A DNA stretch of 52,787 nt from Jatrophihabitans sp. (GTDB lineage Bacteria; Actinomycetota; Actinomycetes; Mycobacteriales; Jatrophihabitantaceae): assembly GCA_036399055.1 (NCBI GenBank), contig DASWNX010000022.1, positions 1 through 52,787 on the forward strand, in the 5' to 3' direction. Made by a program: the position numbers and the translations under genes. A model generated the notes under the pieces. The model saw only the letters and a program-made list of their open reading frames with translations. It made no database searches and was not told the DNA's origin. This document shows positions 17,357 through 24,613 of this stretch, one piece after another; position 1 is the stretch's first letter; every line of letters starts with the position of its first letter.

Positions 17357-18523
17357 ATGAGCGACTACGACGTGATCGTCATCGGGCTGGGCGGGATGGG
17401 GTCGGCGGCGGCTCACTCGCTGGCCGCCCGGGGGCAACGGGTGCTGGGAATCGAGCAGTTCACCCCGGCGCATCCGCTGGGGTCCTCACACGGCGCCACC
17501 CGGATCGTGCGCAAGGCCTACTTCGAGAAGCCGGACTACGTGCCGCTGTTGATCCGCGCCTATCAGCTGTGGGATGAGCTGTCGGCGGCCATCGGCGCTC
17601 AGCTGCTCACCCGATGCGGCGCGCTGATGATCGGCCGGCCCGACAGCGCGGTGGTCACGGGGACCCTGGCGTCGGCCCGGCGCTGGTCGCTGCCGCACGA
17701 GGTGCTCGACCCGGCCGGCCTGCGCGCCAAGTACCCGCAGTTCGCGCTGCCCGAGGACCAGCTGGCGGTCTATGAGGCTGACGCCGGATTCGTCAACCCC
17801 GAGGCCAGCGTGCTGGCCAACCTCGAGCTGGCCGCCGCTTCCGGCGCCGAACTGCGGTTCGAGACGGCGGTCGAGCAGGTCGAGGTGGGCTCTGACCAGG
17901 TGCGCCTGGTGGCCGGCGGCGAGCACCTGAAGGCGCCGCGGGTGGTGGTCGCCACCGGCGCCTGGGCCGGGCGGCTGGCCGGCCTGGACGGATACCCGAT
18001 CCAGGTGCAGCGCCAGACGGTGCACTGGCTGCGGCCGCGCACCTCGGTGGCCGACTTCGACGCCGAGCGCTTCCCGGTCTATCTGTGGAGCCATCCGGTG
18101 GCGCCCGGGGCAGACCGTCTCGAGGTGTACGGATTTCCGCACCAGGCCGGTGACGAGGGTGTCAAGGCGGCGTTCTACCACGACTGGTCCGACGTCGACG
18201 TCGATCCCGACACGCTGCGGCGGACGGTGTCGGAGTCGGAGTTCCAAAGGCTTCAGCAGCTGCTGGCCCATACCCTGCCCGACCTCGCGGGCGAGTGCGT
18301 GACAAGCCAGGTGTGCATGTACCCCGGGACTCCCGACGATGACTTCCTGCTCGGCATGGCTCCCGGCTCGTCGGGCCGGGTGGTGCTGGCACTCGGCTTC
18401 TCCGGACACGGGTTCAAGTTCGTCCCGGTGGTGGGTGAGATCGTCGCCGACCTGGTGATCGACGGAGCGACCCGCCACGACATCGGCTTCCTCTCACCCG
18501 ATCGGTTCGCCGGTCGGCGATGA
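17357..18523 (+). CDS. solA: Monomeric sarcosine oxidase / N-methyl-amino-acid oxidase
   Basis: 388 aa. The N-terminal dinucleotide-binding motif VIVIGLGGMGSAAAHSLAAR with the acidic strand end GIEQF binds FAD. SSHGATRIVRKAYFE is the signature after it. The C-terminal VCMYPGTPDDDFLLG carries the Cys (about residue 320) to which FAD is covalently bound in this family, and GFSGHGFKFVPVVGEIVADL closes the FAD site. The enzyme oxidatively demethylates sarcosine or N-methyltryptophan-like substrates to the amino acid, formaldehyde and hydrogen peroxide; which substrate cannot be told from sequence. Its TGA overlaps the ATG of glycerate kinase by 4 bp, so the two are coupled, which hints at a C1/glycine-serine route feeding glycerate. 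Confidence 0.82.
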   Translation: MSDYDVIVIGLGGMGSAAAHSLAARGQRVLGIEQFTPAHPLGSSHGATRIVRKAYFEKPDYVPLLIRAYQLWDELSAAIGAQLLTRCGALMIGRPDSAVVTGTLASARRWSLPHEVLDPAGLRAKYPQFALPEDQLAVYEADAGFVNPEASVLANLELAAASGAELRFETAVEQVEVGSDQVRLVAGGEHLKAPRVVVATGAWAGRLAGLDGYPIQVQRQTVHWLRPRTSVADFDAERFPVYLWSHPVAPGADRLEVYGFPHQAGDEGVKAAFYHDWSDVDVDPDTLRRTVSESEFQRLQQLLAHTLPDLAGECVTSQVCMYPGTPDDDFLLGMAPGSSGRVVLALGFSGHGFKFVPVVGEIVADLVIDGATRHDIGFLSPDRFAGRR

Positions 18524-19614
18524 GGTCCCGGGTGCTGATCGCGCCGGACAAGCTCAAGGGCAGCTTGCCGGCGCCGGCCGCCGCCGCGGCGCTGGCTCAG
18601 GGCTGGCGCTCGGTGCGGCCGGACGACGAGCTGGTGCTGCTGCCGATGGCCGACGGTGGGGACGGCACGCTGGCGGTGCTGGCGGCCGACCGGCCGGACG
18701 CGCGCTGGACGCCGGTGCCCACCGTGGACGCGGTGGGCAGGCCCAGGCTGGGCCGTTACCTGCGCGCGGGCGACACCGCTGCCATCGAGCTCGCCGAGAT
18801 CTGCGGCATCGCCGGGTTGAGCCCGCTCGACCCGATGGGCTCGCACACCATCGGCCTGGGCATCGTGGTGGCGGCGGCGCTGCGCTCCGGCGCGGGCAGC
18901 CTGGTGATCGCGCTCGGCGGCTCCGCCTCGACCGACGGCGGGGCAGGGGCGCTGTCGGCGTTGGGCGCGCAGTTGGTGGGCGTGGCGGGCCTGCTGCCGC
19001 CCGGCGGTCGCGGTCTGGGCGGGCTGGCGGCGGTGCGCGCTGACCGGCTGGCGCTCCCGCCGCCCGGCGGGGTGCGGGTGCTGGTCGATGTGCAGGCCCC
19101 GCTGTTCGGCCCGACCGGCGCCGCCTTCGTCTTCGGACCGCAGAAGGGCGCCGATCAGGCTGAGGTGGCGGAGCTCGATCAGGGCCTGCGCCGGCTGGCG
19201 GCGGTGCTGGGAACCGACCCGGACCAGCCCGGGACCGGAGCGGCCGGCGGCGCCGGGTACGGACTGGCCTACTGGGGGGCACAGCTGACGCCCGGCGCCG
19301 AGGCGATCGGCGAACTCGTCGGGTTGCCCGAGGCGGTGCGGCGGGCTGACCTGGTGCTCACCGCCGAGGGGCGCTTCGACGCCGGCTCGCTGACCGGCAA
19401 GACCTGCGGGCACGTTCTGCGACTGGCTGCCCGCGACGGCGTGCCGGCCCTGGTGGTGGCCGGGTCGGTGGCCCAGGAGATGGCGGCCGCGGCGCCCGGT
19501 GTCGGCCTGCTCAGCCTGAGCGAGCTGGCGGGCTCGGTGCGAGCGGCTCAGCAGGATCCGGCGCGGTGGCTGGTCGAGGCCGGCCGGCAGGCCGCCGAGG
19601 CGATCATCGGCTGA
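18520..19614 (+). CDS. glxK: Glycerate 2-kinase (type II, GlxK/GarK family)
   Basis: 364 aa, starting in an ATGA overlap with the oxidase gene. Family signatures are APDKLKGSL at the N-terminus, MADGGDGTLAVL, the ribose/glycerate loop GGSASTDGGAGALSALGA, FGPTGAAFVFGPQKGA, and LTAEGRFDAGSLTGKT. It phosphorylates D-glycerate with ATP, giving 2-phosphoglycerate (or 3-phosphoglycerate in some members), and so returns glyoxylate- or serine-derived carbon to glycolysis. It is slightly shorter than the usual 375-380 aa but shows no gap in core motifs. It ends 17 bp before a convergent transporter gene. Confidence 0.88.
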   Translation: MRSRVLIAPDKLKGSLPAPAAAAALAQGWRSVRPDDELVLLPMADGGDGTLAVLAADRPDARWTPVPTVDAVGRPRLGRYLRAGDTAAIELAEICGIAGLSPLDPMGSHTIGLGIVVAAALRSGAGSLVIALGGSASTDGGAGALSALGAQLVGVAGLLPPGGRGLGGLAAVRADRLALPPPGGVRVLVDVQAPLFGPTGAAFVFGPQKGADQAEVAELDQGLRRLAAVLGTDPDQPGTGAAGGAGYGLAYWGAQLTPGAEAIGELVGLPEAVRRADLVLTAEGRFDAGSLTGKTCGHVLRLAARDGVPALVVAGSVAQEMAAAAPGVGLLSLSELAGSVRAAQQDPARWLVEAGRQAAEAIIG

Positions 19615-19631
19615 GTCTCGGCCCGCCTGCC

Positions 19632-20705
19632 TCAGGCCTGGTCGGTGGCCGGAAAGACCAGTTCCCGCACCAGCACCCGCAGGATCAGCGCCAGGGGCAC
19701 CCCGAAGAGCGCGCCGGGAACGCCGAGCACCGCGCCGCCGAGGATCACCGAGGGCACTGTGATCACGCCGGGCAGCTCGACGGAGAACTTCATCACCCGC
19801 GGCTGGATCAGGTAGTCCTCGAACAGCCGGTAGCCGAGGTAGAAGGTCAGGGTGGCGATCGCGGTGGGCAGGCTCACTGACAGCGACACCAGCGTCACCA
19901 CCACCCCGCCGACCGTGGAGCCGATCACCGGAACCAGGGAGAGCACCGTCACCAGCGCCCCGAGCATCACCGCGTACGGGATTCCCCACGCCAGCGCCCA
20001 GATCGAGGTGCCCAGCCCGCACAGGATGGCGATCGCCACCGTGGACAGCATGAACCGCCCGACCTGCACGATGAGCTCGTCGAGGATGCGGGTGGCGCGG
20101 ACCTGCCGCGAGGCCGGGATCGCCCTGAGAGTCAGCTCCCGCAGGTGCGGCAGCCCGATCGCGAAGTACAGCGACAGGAACGCCACCACCACGATGTCGG
20201 TGACCGCGGTGAACAGCAGCGTCCCGCCGGTCACGACGTAGTCGAGGAAGTCGGTCGGGTTGACCGAGTTGCTGGTCGAGGACTCGGTGGCGGCCGCGAT
20301 CCGGTCACCGAGCGGGCCCAGGTGGCTTCCGGCGTCGCGGATCAGCTCCGGCCCCGACTCGATCAGCGTCGGCAGCTGGGTGCTGGCGGCGTCCACGGCG
20401 AGCACTATGGGCGCGCTGAGCAGCACCACGACGGCCAGCCAGGTCAGCAGCGCGGCGACCGGCCTGCGCATTCCACGCCGCTGCAGAAAGCCGATCAGCG
20501 GATCGAGGGTCACGCCGATCAGCAGGGAGAACGCGAGCAGGTACAGCAGCGTCCGCAGCTGCTCGACGATGCGGAACCCCAGGTAGGCGACCCCCACCCC
20601 GACCGCGAACCAGCACGCGAACGCGATGACAGAGCGCGGCCGCCGGACGTTCACCACTTCCTCGACCGGCTGCCCGCCGATGGGGACCGCGCCCTTGACG
20701 TCCAT
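19632..20705 (-). CDS. AI-2E family transporter (permease)
   Basis: 357 aa, ATG 20705. Seven to eight hydrophobic segments are visible: two at the N-terminus (about 28-45 and 52-70), one at 84-105, a long non-membrane stretch to about 150, then five or six in the C-terminal half. These include the conserved LGGAVLGVPGALFGVPLALI with its Gly-rich loops and the ExLIQPRVM-like FEDYLIQPRVMKFSVELP. The family is named for autoinducer-2 export, but most actinobacterial members have no proven substrate and some move Na+/H+. No quorum-sensing gene is nearby, so the name should not be taken as function. Confidence 0.8.
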   Translation of the reverse strand: MDVKGAVPIGGQPVEEVVNVRRPRSVIAFACWFAVGVGVAYLGFRIVEQLRTLLYLLAFSLLIGVTLDPLIGFLQRRGMRRPVAALLTWLAVVVLLSAPIVLAVDAASTQLPTLIESGPELIRDAGSHLGPLGDRIAAATESSTSNSVNPTDFLDYVVTGGTLLFTAVTDIVVVAFLSLYFAIGLPHLRELTLRAIPASRQVRATRILDELIVQVGRFMLSTVAIAILCGLGTSIWALAWGIPYAVMLGALVTVLSLVPVIGSTVGGVVVTLVSLSVSLPTAIATLTFYLGYRLFEDYLIQPRVMKFSVELPGVITVPSVILGGAVLGVPGALFGVPLALILRVLVRELVFPATDQA

Positions 20706-20751
20706 GCGGCAAAGGTTAGTGGAGTAAGCGCTGATCAGGCGCTGCCTGCGC

Positions 20752-21840
20752 CTACTGGAACTGCAGGCTTACCTCGGCGGTCACCGGGCGCGCCTGGCAA
20801 GCCAGGACCAACCCGGCGGCCAGCTCCTCAGGCTCCAGGGCGTAGTTGCGTGTCATCGAGACCGAACCGGCGGTCACCAGCGCCCGGCAGGTGCCGCAGA
20901 CACCGCCCTTGCAGGCGTACGGCGCGTCCGGACGGTTGGCCAGCACGGCGTCCAGAATGCTGAGGCCGGTGTAGCCGACCGCGATCGTCGAAGTCCGCCC
21001 GGACAGCGTGACCGTGACCTGGCTGCGGTCGGAGTCGGCGTGCTCGGACTGCGTGACGACGGGTTCCGGGGGCTCGTCGCCGACGTAGAAGAGCTCTGAG
21101 TGCACGGCGGTGCTGGGCACCCCGCCGGCCACCAGCGCGGCGCGGGTGCTGGACACCATGCCCAGTGGGCCGCACAGGTACCACTCGTCGACGTCCTTGC
21201 ACAGGCCGTCCAGCAGGATGGCGACCTTGTCCTCGTCGATTCGGCCGGTCAGCAGGTCAGACAGCTGCGGTTCGGCCGACAGCACGTTCAGCAGGGTGAA
21301 CCGGCTCGGATAGCTGTTCTTGAGGTCTGCCAACTCCTCCAGGAACATCACGTCGTTGGAGGTCCGGTTGCCATAGACCAGGGTGAGCCGGCTGGCGGGC
21401 TCGGCGCGCAGGATCGAGGCGACGATCGACAACACCGGGGTGATGCCCGAGCCCGCGGCCAGGCAGCTGACGTGGCGCTCGTTGTCCGGCGACACCGGGG
21501 TGCCGAACCGGCCGGCCGGGGTCATCACCTCGACCACGTCGCCGGCTCGCACGCCGCCGGTCAGCCAACCGGAGAACACCCCGTTGGTGATCCGCTTGAC
21601 GCCGATTCGCAGCTGGCCGCGCTCGGCCAGGTCCGCGGGCGTCGAGCAGATCGAGTACGTCCGGCGCTCCTCCTGACCGGCGGAGGCGCCGGTGGAGCTC
21701 CGGCGCAACGTCAGGTGCTGACCCGGCGTGAAGTCGTATTCGGCGCGCAGCTCGGCCGGCACCGTGAAGTGCACCGCGCACGCCTCGTCGGTGAGCGGCT
21801 CGACGCGCGCGACGGTGAGCTCGTGAAAGCCGCCGCTCAC
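20752..21840 (-). CDS. paaE: Phenylacetyl-CoA epoxidase reductase subunit PaaE
   Basis: 362 aa from GTG 21840, which forms a GTGA overlap with paaD; an in-frame ATG at 21900 would need a 60-bp overlap. The N-terminal ferredoxin-reductase part has the FAD motif RRTYSICS and NADP-binding AAGSGITPVLSI; the C-terminal plant-type ferredoxin has CKGGVCGTC (about residues 308-316) and a fourth Cys near the end (VLACQARP), binding [2Fe-2S]. It passes electrons from NADPH to the PaaA di-iron centre. It is last in the paaABCDE order of the operon. Confidence 0.92.
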   Translation of the reverse strand: MSGGFHELTVARVEPLTDEACAVHFTVPAELRAEYDFTPGQHLTLRRSSTGASAGQEERRTYSICSTPADLAERGQLRIGVKRITNGVFSGWLTGGVRAGDVVEVMTPAGRFGTPVSPDNERHVSCLAAGSGITPVLSIVASILRAEPASRLTLVYGNRTSNDVMFLEELADLKNSYPSRFTLLNVLSAEPQLSDLLTGRIDEDKVAILLDGLCKDVDEWYLCGPLGMVSSTRAALVAGGVPSTAVHSELFYVGDEPPEPVVTQSEHADSDRSQVTVTLSGRTSTIAVGYTGLSILDAVLANRPDAPYACKGGVCGTCRALVTAGSVSMTRNYALEPEELAAGLVLACQARPVTAEVSLQFQ

Positions 21841-22394
21841 AGCGACTTGAATTCGTCGAAGGGCTCGGCGCAGCTCCGGCAGCGTCGCAGGGACTTGCAC
21901 GGCGTGGAGCCGAACTGGCTGATCAGCTCGGTGTCGGCCGAGTCGCAGCGTGGGCAGCGGGCAGGGGCGGCGGGATCGTCGACACCGTGACCAGCGGGCC
22001 TGCTGGTGAGGCTCAGAGCGACCGGACCGGTTCGGGTCGGCCGCGGCGGGGCGATGCCGTAGTCACGCAGCTTGGCCCTGCCGTCCTCAGTGATCCAGTC
22101 GGTGGTCCAGGCCGGCGCCAGCTCGATGACCACCCGGGTCCGCGGGTCCACACCTCGGGTGTGGGCCAGCACGTCCTGCCGGATCGCCTCGGTGGCCGGG
22201 CAACCCGAGTAGGTGGGGGTCAGCACCACTTCGGGCAGGCCGTCGACGGCGAACCGGACATCACGCAGGATGCCCAGGTCGGCGATGGTCAGCACCGGTA
22301 TCTCGGGGTCGGGAACCTCCGCGGCGGCCAGCCGCAGCGCCGCCAGCCGTTCCAGGTCGGAGTCGGTCCTCATCGTCACTGCTGGTGTCACCAC
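21837..22394 (-). CDS. paaD: Phenylacetyl-CoA epoxidase maturation/accessory protein PaaD
   Basis: 185 aa. The start is one of two adjacent GTG codons (22394 or 22391, the latter giving a GTGA overlap with paaC); ATG 22373 is a third option. The N-terminal half is a MIP18/DUF59 domain (VPDPEIPVLTIADLGIL, and TYSGCPATEAI with the conserved Cys). The C-terminus has two CxxC pairs, CPRCDS and CRSC, forming the zinc ribbon usual in PaaD. It is related to iron-sulfur targeting factors and is thought to help assemble the PaaE cluster or the PaaA metal site. Confidence 0.9.
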   Translation of the reverse strand: MVTPAVTMRTDSDLERLAALRLAAAEVPDPEIPVLTIADLGILRDVRFAVDGLPEVVLTPTYSGCPATEAIRQDVLAHTRGVDPRTRVVIELAPAWTTDWITEDGRAKLRDYGIAPPRPTRTGPVALSLTSRPAGHGVDDPAAPARCPRCDSADTELISQFGSTPCKSLRRCRSCAEPFDEFKSL

Positions 22395-23179
22395 TGAGCC
22401 CCCGGGTGCGATCGGTGCAGGTGCTGCATCTCGGCGAGCAGGTAGCCGAATCCCTCGGTGTGCAAGCCGTCGCGGCCGCCGGAGGGCTTCCAGTCACCGG
22501 CAGGCACGCTCAGGGTCGCCTCCGTCAGGACGGCCTGGACCGATCCGAGCCAGGCCGGGCGCAGACTCGAGGGCAACGGGCCGACCCCGAGGTCGGCGAT
22601 CCTGCGGGCCAGCTCGTCGTCTGCGAACAGCTCGTGGGTGAAAGGCCACACCGCCTCGAGCGCGGCCTGGCTGCGCTGGTGGCTGAGCTCGGTGCCGTCA
22701 CCCAGTCTGATGACCCAGGCGCTGGCGTGCTCGATGTGATAGGCCACCTCTTTGACGGCCTTGGCGGCGATCGCGGCCAGCTGGGCGTCTCGGGAGGACT
22801 GCAGGTCGCGGTAGAGCTCGTACTGGTAGCAGGAGAACAGCAGCTGCCTGATCATGGTGACGGCGAAGTCACCGTTGTCGATCTCGGTCAGCTGCAGGTT
22901 GGTGAACTGACGCTCCTCGCGCAAGTAGGCCAGGTCGTCCTCGGATCGGCCGCTGAACGCGCCGCCGTAGGCGAGCAGCGTCCGGGCCTGGCCGAGCAGG
23001 TCGAGCGCGATGTTGGCCAGCGCCAGGTCTTCCTCGATCTGCGGGGAGCGGGCCGACCATTCCGAAAGCCGGTGCGACAGGATAAGGGCGTCGTCGCCGA
23101 GCCGGATCGCGTAAGAGGCCACCTCGGCGCTGGCAGGGGCGGGCATGGCCTCACCGGGCGCGCTCACGGGACTAGTCAT
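22388..23179 (-). CDS. paaC: Phenylacetyl-CoA epoxidase structural subunit PaaC
   Basis: 263 aa, ATG 23179. The four-helix ferritin-like fold is visible as RLGDDALILSHRLSEWSARS, the LEEDLALANIALDLLGQAR-type helix, EDDLAYLREERQFTN, and EVAYHIEHASAWVIRLGDG. PaaC pairs with PaaA in the (AC)2 core of the oxygenase and lacks full catalytic iron ligation in characterised homologs. Length matches the usual 250-260 aa. It is separated from paaB by about 30 bp rather than overlapping, unlike its neighbours. Confidence 0.92.
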   Translation of the reverse strand: MTSPVSAPGEAMPAPASAEVASYAIRLGDDALILSHRLSEWSARSPQIEEDLALANIALDLLGQARTLLAYGGAFSGRSEDDLAYLREERQFTNLQLTEIDNGDFAVTMIRQLLFSCYQYELYRDLQSSRDAQLAAIAAKAVKEVAYHIEHASAWVIRLGDGTELSHQRSQAALEAVWPFTHELFADDELARRIADLGVGPLPSSLRPAWLGSVQAVLTEATLSVPAGDWKPSGGRDGLHTEGFGYLLAEMQHLHRSHPGAQW

Positions 23180-23211
23180 TCACTGCGCTCCTCGCTCGCT
23201 GCGGTGCTCAC

Positions 23212-23499
23212 TCACAGGTGCTCGACCCCGTCGGGGATCTCGTAGAACGTCGGGTGCCGGTAGGGCTTGTCGGCCGAGGGCTCGAAGAAGGCGTCCTTCT
23301 CCTCCGGCGAGCTGGCGGTGATGTCGGTCGAGGGCACCACCCAGATCGAGACGCCCTCGCTGCGGCGGGTGTAGAGGTCGCGGGCGTTCTGCAGCGCCAG
23401 GGTCGCGTCGGCGGCATGCAGCGAGCCGACATGGACGTGGTTGGAGCCGCGGGCGGGCCGCACGAACACCTCCCACAGCGGGCTGGGTGGGGTGCTCAC
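23212..23499 (-). CDS. paaB: Phenylacetyl-CoA epoxidase subunit PaaB
   Basis: 95 aa from GTG 23499, in a GTGA overlap with the paaA stop. The frame stays open upstream inside paaA, but family length (about 95 aa) and the start [18 protein letters not shown] fix this start. [20 protein letters not shown] and the C-terminal [11 protein letters not shown] are the PaaB signature. It is a small structural subunit of the multicomponent epoxidase, thought to bridge (PaaAC)2 units. Confidence 0.93.
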   Translation of the reverse strand: MSTPPSPLWEVFVRPARGSNHVHVGSLHAADATLALQNARDLYTRRSEGVSIWVVPSTDITASSPEEKDAFFEPSADKPYRHPTFYEIPDGVEHL

Positions 23500-24500
23500 G
23501 CCGCCTCCGTCACCGCGGCCGCCTGCTTCTTCGCCGCGTAGGCGGCAGCAGCCTCGCGCACCCAGGCGCCGTCTTCGTGCGCCTGCCTGCGGTTGGCGAT
23601 CCGTTGGCGGTTGCACGGGCCGTTGCCCTTGAGCACCTCCTGGAACTCGGTCCAGTCGATGACCCCGAAGTCGTAGTGACCGCGCTCGGCGTTCCAGGCC
23701 AGGTCCGGATCGGGCAGCGTCAGGCCCAGCGTCTGCGCCTGCGGAACGCAGATGTCGACGAACCGCTGGCGCAGCTCGTCGTTGGAGAACCGCTTGATTC
23801 CCCACGCCGTGGACTGCGCGGAGTTGGGGGAGTCGTCATCGGGCGGGCCGAACATCATCAGCGAGGGCCACCACCACCGGTCGACCGCGTCCTGGGCCAT
23901 CGCATGCTGCTCGGGGGTGCCCTGCGACAGGTGCAGCAGCGACTCGAAGCCCTGGCGCTGGTGGAAGGACTCCTCCTTGCAGATCCGGATCATGGCGCGG
24001 GCGTAGGGGCCGTAGGAGCACCGGGTGAGCGGGACCTGGTTGGTGATCGCGGCGCCGTCGACCAGCCAGCCGATCGCGGCCACGTCGGCCCACGTCGGCG
24101 TCGGGTAGTTGAAGATCGAGGAGTAGCGCTGCCGGCCGGCGTGCAGCAGGTCCAGCATCTCTTCACGGCTCATGCCCAGCGTCTCGGCGGCTGAGTACAG
24201 GTAGAGGCCGTGGCCGGCTTCGTCCTGGACCTTGGCCAGCAGGATCGCCTTGCGGCGCAGCGACGGCGCCCGGGTGATCCAGTTGCCCTCCGGCTGCATG
24301 CCGATGATCTCGGAGTGGGCGTGCTGGGCGATCTGGCGAATCAGGGTCTTGCGGTAGCCCTCGGGCATCCAGTCGCGTGGCTCGACCCGGCCGTCGGAGG
24401 CGATCAGTCGCTGGAAGGCCGCCTCCAGTTCGGCGTCCTGCCCCATGGCGTCCTGCCCCATGACGTCCTGCCTCGTGGGCTCCTGCGCAGTGGCGTCCAT
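23496..24500 (-). CDS. paaA: Phenylacetyl-CoA epoxidase catalytic subunit PaaA
   Basis: 334 aa. It carries the di-iron ligands in [12 protein letters not shown] and [11 protein letters not shown] (ExxH motifs), plus [13 protein letters not shown] and [16 protein letters not shown], typical of PaaA. It epoxidises the ring of phenylacetyl-CoA with O2, giving 1,2-epoxyphenylacetyl-CoA, the first ring attack in aerobic phenylacetate breakdown. The first 25 residues are poorly conserved and contain 15-bp tandem repeats coding MGQDA. Each repeat carries an ATG preceded by GGGGCAGG-like sequence, so the true start could be M1, M14 or M19. First gene of the paaABCDE operon. Confidence 0.92.
   Translation of the reverse strand: MDATAQEPTRQDVMGQDAMGQDAELEAAFQRLIASDGRVEPRDWMPEGYRKTLIRQIAQHAHSEIIGMQPEGNWITRAPSLRRKAILLAKVQDEAGHGLYLYSAAETLGMSREEMLDLLHAGRQRYSSIFNYPTPTWADVAAIGWLVDGAAITNQVPLTRCSYGPYARAMIRICKEESFHQRQGFESLLHLSQGTPEQHAMAQDAVDRWWWPSLMMFGPPDDDSPNSAQSTAWGIKRFSNDELRQRFVDICVPQAQTLGLTLPDPDLAWNAERGHYDFGVIDWTEFQEVLKGNGPCNRQRIANRRQAHEDGAWVREAAAAYAAKKQAAAVTEAA
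24433..24492 (-). repeat. 15-bp tandem repeat at the 5' end of paaA
   Basis: Four units: two exact GCGTCCTGCCCCATG (24433-24447, 24448-24462), one with three changes (24463-24477) and one more diverged (24478-24492). On the coding strand each exact unit reads as an ATG followed by GGGCAGGA, so the array repeats both start-codon and ribosome-binding-like sequence. Confidence 0.88.
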
Positions 24501-24513
24501 AACCTCTCCCCAA

Positions 24514-24533
24514 AACCGAATGATCGTTCGGTT
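24514..24533. promoter_or_regulatory. TetR-like operator between paaA and paaZ
   Basis: AACCGAATGATCGTTCGGTT is a 20-bp dyad with 9 of 10 base pairs matching, 13 bp from the paaA start and about 80 bp from the paaZ start. ACCGAACGATC-type palindromes are the kind of site bound by PaaR, the TetR-family repressor of phenylacetate genes that responds to phenylacetyl-CoA. No paaR gene is in the window. Confidence 0.7.
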
Positions 24534-24613
24534 AGTCTATGCTTGCGCTCCGGTCGCTGGCAAGCTGCTCTAGCCGAATCCGCAGGCGACCCAGGATGAA
24601 AAGGGGATCTCTC

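Noticed and set aside
18253-20022. A 589-codon open frame on the minus strand opposite solA and glxK
   Set aside because: It is a GC-bias shadow: low-complexity, Arg/Gly/Pro-rich, no family pattern, and it overlaps two genes with full sets of catalytic motifs.
19632-20705. Taking the AI-2E family gene as evidence for quorum sensing
   Set aside because: The family name is historical; no luxS or lsr genes are in the window and many members transport other solutes.
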